Positions 18,266 to 26,768 are shown, numbered from the stretch's first letter. The stretch: 64,000 nucleotides of DNA from Peribacillus sp. FSL P2-0133 (GCF_037975445.1 NZ_CP150254.1:3222001-3286000), one strand, 5' to 3'. Program-made: numbers and translations. Notes: generated by a model not told the origin, from the letters alone.

Positions 18266-18355
18266 AACGTTCCAGTTGTTTTCAGAAATCGCTCCATTTC
18301 TGCCTACTGTATGCCAAGCCTCCTCGACGAAAGCTTCTCTCGGGTCTCGGCTAGC
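18266..18355 (-). repeat. Dispersed intergenic repeat, copy A
   Basis: Read on the minus strand, this stretch shares CTAGCCGAGACCC, GAGGCTTGGCA and GATTTCTGAAA in the same order and spacing with plus-strand bases 35957-36060. The two copies are roughly 70% identical by eye over about 90 bp and lie in different intergenic regions in opposite orientation. It resembles the small non-coding repeat families known in Bacillus genomes. No ORF within it is convincing. Confidence 0.6.
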
Positions 18356-18540
18356 TAATTTTTTGATAAAATATTAGATTTTCATCCTACCTTTTATAAT
18401 AATGGAATGGTTTATAAATTATCCAAGAGTTAAATAAAGCTGCACTTCAATGATTAATAAATTAATAACTATACCTTTATTTTGATGTATTATCCTAACA
18501 AAGATACGAAATAAATGAGTGATAAACCATTATAAATTAA

Positions 18541-18580
18541 GAAAAAGCGAACTTACCCCTTAAGGAAAGTCCGCTTTTTA
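18541..18580. terminator. Terminator after the metallophosphoesterase gene
   Basis: AAAAAGCGAACTT and its near-complement AAGTCCGCTTTTT form a roughly 12-bp hairpin with T/A runs on both sides. It lies about 40 bp beyond the stop of the minus-strand phosphoesterase gene and could act in both directions. Confidence 0.75.
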
Positions 18581-18616
18581 CTAATACAAATTTCAAGAAA
18601 AGTTCACCTGTTCTTC

Positions 18617-20878
18617 TCATTCATTTGGTGAAACGATCATTTGGTCATCCAATCTAATATCGTCAATCGACCAAAACCAATTATTTTTCGCATTATGCAT
18701 TCTCCATTGTACTGTCATCGAAGAAGCATCTTCAGGAACCTTAATCGATTTAACTTCATACTTATTCAAAACATGTCCATTTTTATTATCGGAAGCAGCT
18801 TTATTGTCATAAACGAGAACTTGTTGTTTTTCCCCATTATCAAAGACAGCAGTTACTTCAGCTGTTTGCGTTCCTTCTTGTTTATAATGGGATGCAAATC
18901 CTAAGTACAGATCTTTTGCACCATCAACTTTTACAGAAGGTGAAGTTAATGTACTATCAAAAAAACCTTTTGATGATGGTGAACCGTTATCATCCCATTC
19001 ATCAGGATCCGCTACAGCTATAACACCTTGACCAAGCTCAAATTTGTTACGATCTTGGTCTTCTGCTTTTGTCCAAAAGTCCTTTGTTGTGAAGCTCCAA
19101 CCTTGCCACTCCATTGTACCGGCTGGCATATTTGAGCTATTTGTCACCGACCAGCCGTTAGGGGCTGCATGGCTCCAACCGAGAATAGAACTTGGAATGT
19201 TTTCATTCACTGCTGGCTTTAATCCAGACTCTAATTGGTCAAAACTTTCTCCAAGCAACATGTTTACGAATACATTTATATTCTTGGAGCCAATTATTTG
19301 GCCGCCCTCGTAAGCAGTAATCGTGAATTGTGATGATCCGGAACTTTCCTTACTAGGTGTAGCTTTAATTGGCAACATTTTTTCTTCAGTTCCCGAAAGC
19401 TCATAATCAAGTTCATTGTGCTCCAAACTCCAACCTTCAGGTGCATCAACTTTAATTTTCCCCTTCACACTACCATTTCCAAAATTTTTCATCTTCACTT
19501 GGAGTGTAGTCGATTCACCTTCCGTTACTAAAGAAGGAGAAGCTAGTGCTGAGACCATTTCCAGGGCTTTTGTCTGGCCTTCAGCCAGTAACACCTTTTT
19601 ACTGCTATTGTTAAATGAATCTAGTGCTTGTACCTTAATTTCATAATCTGTACCTGGCTTAAGACCAGCTACAGGGAACTCTAAATTCTTTGGAACAGGA
19701 TCAATATAGAATTCAGAAAATGCGGTAAAGTCTGCGTCTAACTCCCCTGTTTCCTTGTTTTTGGCTGTAATGTGATAAGAATGTACTAGCATGTTATCTT
19801 TTGCCTGCGGTAATGTAACATTTAAACTTTTTAGTGTCGATTTTTCTTTTACAATCGAAGCCTTGTCTTTAACTGCAAAAACCGGTGGTAACTGATCTCG
19901 ATCGTCTGTATATTTAAAGTTATTTTTTTTAGAAGGATTTTTGATTACCCATGGTTTTCCTGTCCAATCGTCTTTATGAAAGTCACGTTTTTTAAGGACA
20001 ACTTCATTATTATAAACTTCTACAATCATACCTTGACTAATATCCCGATATCCTTCAGGATGAAACCCTTGAAGTTTGCCCGGCTCTAATTCCAAATAAC
20101 TTACAGAAGACGTGCCTACAGACGTAAAGTCTTTTTGATGAATCGTTCTAGGGTCTTCAAGTGGATAATGAGAATGGCCTGAAAATGTAATAACCTGTGG
20201 ATGTTTCTTTAATGTATCATATAAAAGTTCTTTATTTTCCTGAGTTCCCCATAAGTCACTTCCATACACAGTGCCTTTAATGTGTTGATGAAGAAAAACA
20301 AAGATTGGTTGGTCCGGATTCTCTTTTTCTGCTGCAGCTAACTTTTCGCCTAGCCAGTTAATTTGATTAACAGAATATAAACCATGCGTATTACCATTTT
20401 CCGGACTTAACGTAATAAAATCATATCCATTTACTTTTTTATGATAGTAAAGAGAATCCATTCCTGTTTTCTCGAGAAAACGATCTTGTGCTTTTTCTAC
20501 TGAAAGTCCATTCCAATAATCATGGTTTCCCATTGTAAACATGGATTGGACATCCCCTTGTTTCTTCTCATTATAAATGGAGAAAAACTTATCATATTCA
20601 GTAGCGTATCCATAGTCCGTTAAATCCCCAACGACAACAAAAGCATCCTGTTTAGGCGCAGCTTTGTTTAATTGATCCATGGCTGTTCTAAACTTGTTCA
20701 TATCAGCAGATGATCCATCATCTATATGTACATCACTGATTACAGGAAAAACGAGCTCCGGTTTACGTTTATTATCTGAATTTGAAGATTCCGAGAATGC
20801 TTGTACATTTGATAAAGATGTTGTTAATCCTACAGTTACAACTGTCAACATTGCAGCAAATTTATTTTTCACTTTCAA
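18617..20878 (-). CDS. Secreted calcineurin-type metallophosphoesterase with C-terminal accessory domains
   Basis: A 753-residue exported protein. A signal peptide (about 1-30, ending NVQAF) precedes a metallophosphoesterase domain with the full metal-binding set: SDVHID, GDLTD, GNHDYW, FLHQH and SGHSHYP. The remaining half has a fibronectin-like region (LKPGTDYEIKVQALDS), a NEW3-like CARDB region (SLVTEGESTTLQVKMKNFGNG) and a C-terminal jelly-roll-like domain with DLYLGFASHY and WFWSIDDIRL, typical of surface binding modules. The chosen TTG at 20878 is 8 nt after AGGAGG; TTG at 20884 is closer to it. It is a single-gene unit. It probably hydrolyses extracellular phosphoesters or nucleotides for phosphate supply. 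Confidence 0.88.
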   Translation of the reverse strand: MKVKNKFAAMLTVVTVGLTTSLSNVQAFSESSNSDNKRKPELVFPVISDVHIDDGSSADMNKFRTAMDQLNKAAPKQDAFVVVGDLTDYGYATEYDKFFSIYNEKKQGDVQSMFTMGNHDYWNGLSVEKAQDRFLEKTGMDSLYYHKKVNGYDFITLSPENGNTHGLYSVNQINWLGEKLAAAEKENPDQPIFVFLHQHIKGTVYGSDLWGTQENKELLYDTLKKHPQVITFSGHSHYPLEDPRTIHQKDFTSVGTSSVSYLELEPGKLQGFHPEGYRDISQGMIVEVYNNEVVLKKRDFHKDDWTGKPWVIKNPSKKNNFKYTDDRDQLPPVFAVKDKASIVKEKSTLKSLNVTLPQAKDNMLVHSYHITAKNKETGELDADFTAFSEFYIDPVPKNLEFPVAGLKPGTDYEIKVQALDSFNNSSKKVLLAEGQTKALEMVSALASPSLVTEGESTTLQVKMKNFGNGSVKGKIKVDAPEGWSLEHNELDYELSGTEEKMLPIKATPSKESSGSSQFTITAYEGGQIIGSKNINVFVNMLLGESFDQLESGLKPAVNENIPSSILGWSHAAPNGWSVTNSSNMPAGTMEWQGWSFTTKDFWTKAEDQDRNKFELGQGVIAVADPDEWDDNGSPSSKGFFDSTLTSPSVKVDGAKDLYLGFASHYKQEGTQTAEVTAVFDNGEKQQVLVYDNKAASDNKNGHVLNKYEVKSIKVPEDASSMTVQWRMHNAKNNWFWSIDDIRLDDQMIVSPNE

Positions 20879-21167
20879 AATCAATTCCTCCTATTTATCG
20901 TTTAGCCGCTTTAATTATGTAAGTATTTTGCAAAAAGACAAATATCCTCCTCATTTTTAAATTTTTATGTGGTTTACCAATTTAAATAGTAACTTTACAT
21001 TATTAATAAAATATTAGTTCAGTGTAATTTAAATATTAATAAATCAAAAAATACCTATGGCCAATAATCCTCCGTTCACTTAAATTGATTCTGGAGGAAA
21101 ACTTAAGATAATTTTTCGCTTGTAGTAATGAATTGCCATTGCTTGATGTGAATGGGGAACTATCCCT

Positions 21168-21181
21168 TAACTACGTAGTTA
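21168..21181. promoter_or_regulatory. 14-bp perfect palindrome upstream of the DUF2690 gene
   Basis: TAACTACGTAGTTA is self-complementary over all 14 bases and lies about 110 bp ahead of the secreted DUF2690 gene. It could be an operator. No regulator is recognisable from the motif. Confidence 0.3.
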
Positions 21182-21287
21182 TCCGGGTTATAGTAATATT
21201 TATATATATGGTAAATGATTCCAAAGTACATAGAAATACCAATTTTCATATGGTAAAGTCGAGAAGAAGGAAAGGAGAGAGGTTATT

Positions 21288-21773
21288 ATAAAAAAATTAT
21301 TAAATATTGTGATGGTAATAACGCTTGTCTTTGGACTGTTTTTTGCGATTGGACCGATGAATAAAGCATTTGCCTTGTCCTACGATAATACAAACCCTTA
21401 TTCGACAGGTTGTGCTTCTAAAAGCCCAATCACTTATGAAACGGAATATATTTATAAAAACGGTGTGAAAATTGGATATGTGCAGCTAAAAGGAAGTGCG
21501 TATTGTCATACGGCGTGGGGTTACTTAAAGTTTTATTCGGCTGCTCCTTACGATTATTATGCAAATGTTTGGGTTGACAGTTTTAATGGCAAGACCAAGA
21601 GAGCATTTACAAGTTGTGCTAGTTCCGGTGGTAACGGATGGATAATGAAAGGCCAGACATCCTGTTATACTGCACAATTATGGAATTTAGATCCGTATAA
21701 TGCTTTGGCCAAAGCAGGTATTTATTCTTCAAGCGGGGCTCTCATTATTTCTGCGAACACTGGTCGTTATTAA
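21288..21773 (+). CDS. Secreted DUF2690-family protein with an apparently non-canonical start
   Basis: The mature part (from about ALSYDNTNPY) matches DUF2690: NPYSTGCASKSPITYE, a valine/tyrosine-rich centre and paired cysteines (SAYCHTAWGYLKF, TSCYTAQLWN). The first canonical in-frame start is GTG at 21309 or ATG at 21312, but neither has a ribosome binding site. They would also cut off the lysine-rich beginning of an otherwise ideal signal peptide, KKLLNIVMVITLVFGLFF. An AAAGGAGAGAGG site lies just ahead of in-frame ATT (21285) and ATA (21288). The start is therefore likely one of these, or a mutated ATG. The protein should be exported. Its function is unknown. Confidence 0.7.
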   Translation: MKKLLNIVMVITLVFGLFFAIGPMNKAFALSYDNTNPYSTGCASKSPITYETEYIYKNGVKIGYVQLKGSAYCHTAWGYLKFYSAAPYDYYANVWVDSFNGKTKRAFTSCASSGGNGWIMKGQTSCYTAQLWNLDPYNALAKAGIYSSSGALIISANTGRY

Positions 21774-21919
21774 TGCAAACTTCCTGTTAACGACTTTTCT
21801 CGGTGGAATTGCGTTTTGGGCAACTTTCCTCAGTTTTCCTAATTAGTACAGTCCATTTCGCAGTTCAATGCCTGATCAATTTTCTTTGTTAACAATCCCA
21901 CGGATCTTAATGGATTTTA

Positions 21920-22120
21920 TCATTCCAGCTCATGGATTTGGAACGACGTATGCTGTTTATACGTACTCGTTCCAATCCTGAATGGAATGGAAGCACCAAG
22001 TAGTTCAATAAGTTTAATCTTGTTGGCTACGGATTTATTTCCATTTTCAGCAACATACTCGCTGGTAAAATTGCCAGCTACAATGCTGTCGAACTCCTCC
22101 GGTTTTTTTCCCTCGTGCAA
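21920..22120 (-). CDS. Unidentified ORF, possibly a gene remnant
   Basis: A frame of 66 codons with TTG start and no clear ribosome binding site encodes a mixed-charge sequence (NFTSEYVAENGNKSVANKIK) that reads like real protein. Similar frame quality continues upstream to a stop. I recognise no family. It lies just downstream of the truncated threonine dehydratase remnant, so it may be part of the same decayed region. Confidence 0.25.
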   Translation of the reverse strand: MHEGKKPEEFDSIVAGNFTSEYVAENGNKSVANKIKLIELLGASIPFRIGTSTYKQHTSFQIHELE

Positions 22121-22258
22121 GCAATTGCTTCTGATCAGTTTTTATTGGACGAAAGATAATTTTATCTTTGGATAGGTTGTTAACATTAGCTTGATGTCAT
22201 TAATGGCCATCCCTTTTCAATTTATTATGATAGTATAATTGAATCAATGGAGTCCTCC

Positions 22259-22345
22259 TTAAATTGAAGCGATCCGTTTTCTTGCTTCCCAAACGTCACG
22301 GATTTTCATATCTTTTCTTTCCTTTGTTAGTTTTATATTTATCAT
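22259..22345 (-). pseudogene. Truncated threonine/serine dehydratase N-terminus
   Basis: An ATG with a GGGGAGGA site opens a 28-codon frame ending IRDVWEARKRIASI followed by TAA. The segment matches the beginning of PLP-dependent threonine ammonia-lyases (DVWEARKRI followed by the first helix). The rest of the gene, including the PLP lysine, is absent. It looks like the surviving 5' end of a deleted gene rather than a functional peptide. Confidence 0.45.
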
Positions 22346-22580
22346 GTTGTCCTCCCCACCTTGATCATTATTCTAAGGATTCATAAGATAAATACTAATT
22401 ATCTATAAGATATATCAATTGTAAAACTGACTATAAAAGAGTGAAACTTTTCATACAGTTTGTTTTATAAAACTATTAATGTTGAGATTACATAATACTA
22501 AAAAAGAAAAATCCAGCCCCTATACCGTATCCATTTTCATTGATTATCCATGTATTCTAAAAAAATATTTTAAATTGGCC

Positions 22581-22609
22581 TTGCAATAATAAGGATTCCT
22601 TGTTATATT
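22581..22609 (+). promoter_or_regulatory. Probable sigma-A promoter of dapA
   Basis: TTGCAA (22581-22586) and TATATT (22604-22609) are 17 bp apart, about 40 bp ahead of the lysine riboswitch. This is the right position for transcription to start just before the aptamer. Confidence 0.5.
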
Positions 22610-22650
22610 ACAGTCAATTAAATATTTTCTTACTTCATACTTTTTGAAGT

Positions 22651-22822
22651 GAGGATAGAGGAGCAAAGACCATTAGTACACATTTTGAGGAGAATGAGAT
22701 CCTATGACTATTGTGGAAAGGGGAATTTGCCGAAGCGGAAAGAATCTCATGTTCTTGAAGCTGGTTCTGCTATTGAATAAATGCAGGACTGTCATATAGG
22801 AAACTATATGGAGGGCTATCTT
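22651..22822 (+). ncRNA. Lysine riboswitch (L box)
   Basis: The conserved L-box blocks occur in order: GAGGATAGAGGAGCAAAGAC, then GAAAGGGGAATTTGCCGAAGC, then ATTGAATAAATGCAGGACTGTCA, and finally GGAGGGCTATCTT, which closes P1 with GGATAG. This is the same order and spacing as the Bacillus lysC leader. A hairpin terminator follows at 22862. Lysine binding should favour that terminator and shut off the downstream dapA. The element identity is clear from sequence; the on/off logic is from the known family. Confidence 0.92.
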
Positions 22823-22861
22823 ATGCGCGGAAACATTTTTTTGATAAATATTGTTTCTACT

Positions 22862-22891
22862 GCAGCAGCGAATCCTCGTTGTTGCTTTTTT
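22862..22891 (+). terminator. Riboswitch-controlled terminator ahead of dapA
   Basis: GCAGCAGCGA-ATCC-TCGTTGTTGC forms a 10-bp stem (two G-U pairs) followed by TTTTTT. It lies between the lysine aptamer and the dapA start, as expected for the expression platform. Confidence 0.8.
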
Positions 22892-22960
22892 GCGTTTACT
22901 CCTGAATGGCCCAAACCACCTCTGAATTTTTTAAAAAATTATACAAAAGGGTGTGAAGTT

Positions 22961-23857
22961 ATGAATTTTGGCCAAGTTTTAACCGCAATGGTTACCCCGT
23001 TTAATCATAATGATGAGGTTGATTTTAATGCTACGAGAACTTTAGTAGATTATTTAATTGCTAATGGTTCTGATGGATTAGTAATAGCTGGTACAACTGG
23101 AGAGTCTCCTACATTAACTGAAGAAGAGAAAGTCGATTTATTCAAAATTGTTGTAGAATTTGTTGATGGAAGAGTTCCAGTCATAGCTGGAACTGGCTCA
23201 AATAACACGAAGGCTTCTATCAGCTTAACAAAACAAGCAGAGGCAGCAGGAGTCGACGGAATCATGCTCGTTACCCCATATTATAACAAGCCGTCTCAAG
23301 AAGGATTATTTCAGCACTTTAGTGCTATTGCCCATTCAACATCATTGCCGGTAATGCTTTATAATATCCCAGGACGAAGTGTTGTGAACATGTCAGTGGA
23401 GACGATTGTTAGCCTCTCAAAAATCAACAATATTGTGGCAGTAAAAGAGGCAAGTGGTGACTTAGATGCCATGGCACAAATCATAAGCAAGACAACTAGC
23501 GATTTTACATTGTACAGCGGCGATGATGGGTTAACACTACCGGTTTTAGCCATCGGTGGAACAGGCATTGTTTCGGTTGCTTCACACATAATTGGTAATG
23601 AAATGCAAGAAATGATCAATAGCTTTAAAAATGGTGATGTCCATGGTGCTGCCACTGCACATCGTAACCTTCTTCCAATTATGAAGGCATTATTTGCTGC
23701 ACCAAGCCCAGCGCCGGTAAAATCAGCATTAAATATGCGGGGGTTAAATGTTGGAGGTGTCCGCTTACCATTGGTCCCTTTAAACTATGAAGAAAAAAGT
23801 GCACTACAAATAGCTCTTCAACCGAGTAACGCAGAAGCAATTTTGTTAAGTAATTAA
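22961..23857 (+). CDS. dapA: 4-hydroxy-tetrahydrodipicolinate synthase
   Basis: A 298-residue DapA that condenses pyruvate and aspartate semialdehyde in lysine and diaminopimelate synthesis. Family features: LTAMVTPF near the start, GTTGESPTL, the catalytic tyrosine in YNIPGRS and the Schiff-base lysine in VAVKEASGD (about 161). The start is the ATG at 22961 after AAGGGTG; the open frame extends upstream into the riboswitch leader, which is not coding. It is a single-gene unit controlled by the lysine riboswitch and closed by a terminator at 23931. Some DapA homologues act on other keto acids, but the lysine riboswitch supports the lysine role. Confidence 0.95.
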   Translation: MNFGQVLTAMVTPFNHNDEVDFNATRTLVDYLIANGSDGLVIAGTTGESPTLTEEEKVDLFKIVVEFVDGRVPVIAGTGSNNTKASISLTKQAEAAGVDGIMLVTPYYNKPSQEGLFQHFSAIAHSTSLPVMLYNIPGRSVVNMSVETIVSLSKINNIVAVKEASGDLDAMAQIISKTTSDFTLYSGDDGLTLPVLAIGGTGIVSVASHIIGNEMQEMINSFKNGDVHGAATAHRNLLPIMKALFAAPSPAPVKSALNMRGLNVGGVRLPLVPLNYEEKSALQIALQPSNAEAILLSN

Positions 23858-23930
23858 ACTTTATGTTTCATTAAGCGAGTCTTCAATACCGATTTTCTGA
23901 TTAAAAATCATAATAAACGGGAGAAATTAA

Positions 23931-23969
23931 AAAAAGCAGTGCAACTCCGAAAGAAGTGTACTGCTTTTT
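23931..23969 (+). terminator. Terminator of dapA
   Basis: AAAAAGCAGTGCA pairs with TGTACTGCTTTTT around a 13-nt loop, ending in a T run, about 75 bp after the dapA stop. Confidence 0.85.
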
Positions 23970-24344
23970 AATCGATGCACGGCTCAGTGCTTAAACTAGT
24001 TGAGCATATAATGATTTTATAAGATTAAGGGCAAAAGGAGAATTTACATTTTCAAGAAAAATATATGGTGCATCAAGTAGGAATTTTAAATTTTTCAAAT
24101 TTTCTATAGCAATGATTTAATCGGGGATTGATCATAAGCTTAGTATTTCTAGTGATGTTGATATGTAATTATTGAAAGACAGAGTCGTTCCTTATTATCC
24201 AATCTATAATCCTCCTTAACAAAATCAAAAGACGTTCAAAATTTTGAGCGAACATTATAGTTCAAATTAAAAATGGATTTATATCTACTCAAATAACTTG
24301 ATAATGAATAAATAGCCTATGTTCTTTTTTAGCAAAGGCTATTT
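23970..24344. other. Intergenic stretch with one hairpin terminator
   Basis: No convincing gene is present. At 24309-24344 AATAGCCT pairs with AGGCTATT and is followed by eight Ts, a terminator-like hairpin facing the plus direction with no obvious gene upstream. This suggests a lost gene or an unannotated short transcript. Confidence 0.4.
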
Positions 24345-24494
24345 TTTTTGACAAGTTTTTTTATCCAACCCCTTTTTTCTCATGGCCTGAAGTTGCGGTC
24401 CTTCATTTTGATCCATGCTGCAGATTTGTATGTTTCCAAATTTAAGGACTTCATTTTTTTATTCCTTCTTCTACTTTTCTCTCTCTTGTTCTAT

Positions 24495-24536
24495 CAAAAA
24501 ACGTTCGTAAAAGTGTACTTTTACGAACGGGACTTT
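24495..24536. terminator. Terminator of the Lrp gene
   Basis: CGTTCGTAAAAGT and its exact complement form a 13-bp stem with T runs on both strands. It begins 5 bp after the Lrp stop on the minus strand and can work bidirectionally. Confidence 0.85.
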
Positions 24537-24540
24537 TTTT

Positions 24541-25011
24541 CTATATGGGTAAAACTGTTGAATATTTAATTTCTCTGAGAGCTAGGCTAGTTTGAATTCT
24601 TGTTATGCCTAGTTTATTTAGCTTTCTAATAAATATTTCTAATTCCTTCCGATCTTTGTTAGCCACTTTTAAAAGATAATCATACTCACCTGTTAAACAA
24701 TGGCACTCTAATACTTCTGACATAGAAGCTAATGCCTTCTCCAAAACTTCCAGTTTTTCAGCTTGATGTATATTCGTACTCATAAAAATAAAACATAATA
24801 AATCAAAACCTAGCTTCTCCTGGTTTAAAATTGCTACTTGTCCATTAATAAATCCTTCATTTTCCAAACGTTTTATCCTTGAATGTATAGCTGGTGGAGA
24901 TAACTTGACACGCTTTGCAAGCTCAGTATTGCTTAATTGTGCATCCTTTTGTAGTAAATCTAAAATTTGAATATCAACATTATCTAGAACCTTGCTTACG
25001 ATAGATTCCAC
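24541..25011 (-). CDS. Lrp/AsnC-family transcriptional regulator
   Basis: A 156-residue regulator with an N-terminal HTH (LDLLQKDAQLSNTELAKRVKLSPPAIHSRIKRLENEG-type, about 13-50) and a C-terminal RAM/ligand domain (about 70-150, with LTGEYDYLLKV). The GTG start follows AAAGGAGTG. It is divergent from an EamA-type exporter across a 250-bp gap, the usual arrangement in which an Lrp protein controls an amino-acid exporter. The effector is unknown. Confidence 0.92.
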   Translation of the reverse strand: MESIVSKVLDNVDIQILDLLQKDAQLSNTELAKRVKLSPPAIHSRIKRLENEGFINGQVAILNQEKLGFDLLCFIFMSTNIHQAEKLEVLEKALASMSEVLECHCLTGEYDYLLKVANKDRKELEIFIRKLNKLGITRIQTSLALREIKYSTVLPI

Positions 25012-25264
25012 TTATAGTCACTCCTTTTACAATTGTTCCAAAAACAGTATCATCCCAATAGCAAAACTTAATTTAATTCTGTATATCAGTAATATTTTTT
25101 ATTATTATTTTAAGTTTCTTCTATTATACAAAATAATATATAAAGTAACGAACTATAATGTTAAAATTAGCAGTAATTAATTATGAAAATTGAAATGTCA
25201 TTGTGCACAATGGCTTCGATCTTTTTTCACTTAAACTGTGAAAGCTGAAAAGGAGCAAAAAGAT

Positions 25265-26179
25265 ATGCAGTATTATTATTTTTCGTTATTACTTTTAACA
25301 AGTTTATTATGGGGCGGGAACTTTGTCGTAGGAAAATCGCTTGTCGGTCATGCTTCTCCGATGACTTTGACGAGTTTAAGGTGGATCATTGCTATTAGTT
25401 GTCTTTTGCCAATTGTATGGTGGAAAGAAAGAAAGATATTTCCCCCTCGAACTGCAATCCTTCCTTTATTTTTGATGGGAATTACTGGTGTGGTTCTATT
25501 TAATCTTTTACAATTTGCAGCATTAGAGAAAACATCCGCCACTAATGTTGGATTAATATCAACATTAAACATGATTTCAATTGCTGTTTTTTCATTTTTC
25601 CTTTTAAAAGAAAGAATTAATATTCTACAAATGTTTTCTATGTTTTTTTCGCTTATTGGCGTAATACTTGTACTTTCAAAAGGAAATATTGATCTATTTC
25701 TTTCATTGCGATTTAATACAGGTGATTTATATATGATGGCTGCTGTATGCGTTTGGGGAATATATTCCGTTTGTAGCAAATGGGCCATGATAACAACTAC
25801 ACCCATGATGTCTACATTATATTCTGGTATATTTGGACTTATAGTCCTTCTTCCGTTTAATTTTTCTAATTTTACAGTGTCTAATATAAATACTTCTTTC
25901 ATCCAATCTATTTTATATACAGGCGTTATCTCAACAGTAGCATGTATGGTACTTTGGAACATTGGTGTACAAAAATTAGGTACAACAACATCAGGTATTT
26001 TCTTGAATTTTAATCCTATTTTCACTGCAATTTTAGCCTTTCTATTATTAGGTGAAAAAATGACGTGGGTACAAGGAATTGGTAGTGGTATTGTGATTAT
26101 AGGCTGTTATTTGTTCTCACATTTTAAAGCGAAAGTGATTTTTAAAAAGAATTCTAGACAATCGCAGATTCAAGCATGA
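25265..26179 (+). CDS. EamA/DMT-family transporter (probable amino acid or metabolite exporter)
   Basis: A 304-residue membrane protein with ten predicted helices and two EamA halves. The first half has LLWGGNFVVGKSLV and LEKTSATNVGLISTLNMI; the second has WGIYSVCSKWAM and FLLLGEKMTWVQGIGSGIVIIG. The ATG at 25265 is 9 nt after AAAGGAG; a GTG at 25238 lies before that site and is not used here. It is divergent from the Lrp regulator, suggesting regulated efflux of an amino acid or related compound. The substrate is not predictable. Confidence 0.92.
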   Translation: MQYYYFSLLLLTSLLWGGNFVVGKSLVGHASPMTLTSLRWIIAISCLLPIVWWKERKIFPPRTAILPLFLMGITGVVLFNLLQFAALEKTSATNVGLISTLNMISIAVFSFFLLKERINILQMFSMFFSLIGVILVLSKGNIDLFLSLRFNTGDLYMMAAVCVWGIYSVCSKWAMITTTPMMSTLYSGIFGLIVLLPFNFSNFTVSNINTSFIQSILYTGVISTVACMVLWNIGVQKLGTTTSGIFLNFNPIFTAILAFLLLGEKMTWVQGIGSGIVIIGCYLFSHFKAKVIFKKNSRQSQIQA

Positions 26180-26237
26180 TTTTTTTCAAAGTCTATAAAC
26201 GTAATATCTCTCGTGATTAATTTTCTATATATACATT

Positions 26238-26272
26238 AAAGCCTGATCCAAGGTGGATACAGGCTCGTTTGT
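26238..26272 (+). terminator. Probable terminator of the EamA gene
   Basis: AGCCTG-ATCCA pairs with TGGAT-A-CAGGCT (one bulged base) around a 3-nt loop, followed by a T-rich CGTTTGTTC. It lies about 60 bp after the stop. Confidence 0.55.
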
Positions 26273-26320
26273 TCAAAAACTTTCCGGATAAAATATGTAA
26301 GATGTCAAAATTGGCACTTT

Positions 26321-26610
26321 TTTCGTTTAAAACCAAGCCTTCCTTTATCGACTTCTTTTTAAATACTTTCGTAAGCATTTAGAAAACTGCTTTTTTTCTT
26401 GTCCCGTTTGACTTCAACTGTTCCTATTGCCTTTGCAGTCTCGACTGCCTTTTCATGGAGTGGCAAATATGAAATCCCCACGGTGTATAGAAAATTATTC
26501 ATAGCGAATTTCGTTCGTTCAGGAGAATCGTGAATCGTATTTTCTCAATATCAAGCATATTGGAAATCTTGCTTTCTGAAAATTCAACATCTAGCCGATT
26601 CCCTAAAAGC
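26321..26610 (-). pseudogene. Decayed AlkD-type DNA alkylation repair gene (C-terminal part)
   Basis: Reading the minus strand across two frames gives an AlkD-family C-terminus: DIEKIRFTIHDSPERTKFAM, then NNFLYTVGISYLPLHEKAVE, then TAKAIGTVEVKRDKK and finally GRLGFKR. This aligns with the family tail, in which MN-F-IAVG and GKVGKKRKT motifs occur. The first segment is joined to the rest only by a frameshift near 26520, and an in-frame TAA interrupts the tail near 26365. No start and no N-terminal HEAT-like repeats remain. It is a non-functional remnant. Confidence 0.6.
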
Positions 26611-26728
26611 TAGCTGTAACAACTCCAGCCCGCTGACAATCATACTTTCACCCAGGCTAATAACACAACTGATGAACATAATGGATAAACCAGCATATAA
26701 AATAAACAACCATCCTTAAGATTATATA

Positions 26729-26768
26729 CAAAAAGCATTCGGAACGAATTAATTCCGAATGCCTTTTT
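26729..26768. terminator. Hairpin terminator in the remnant region
   Basis: AAAAGCATTCGGAA pairs with TTCCGAATGC around an 8-nt loop, followed by CTTTTT, with an A run on the other side. It lies between the AlkD remnant and the SdaAB remnant. Confidence 0.7.

Noticed and set aside
22781..22960. 60-codon N-terminal extension of dapA
   Set aside because: The frame passes through the end of the lysine riboswitch and its terminator. A ribosome site and family alignment place the start at 22961.
25348..26025. 225-codon minus-strand frame opposite the EamA transporter
   Set aside because: Antisense shadow of a membrane protein gene; no ribosome site and no recognisable family.
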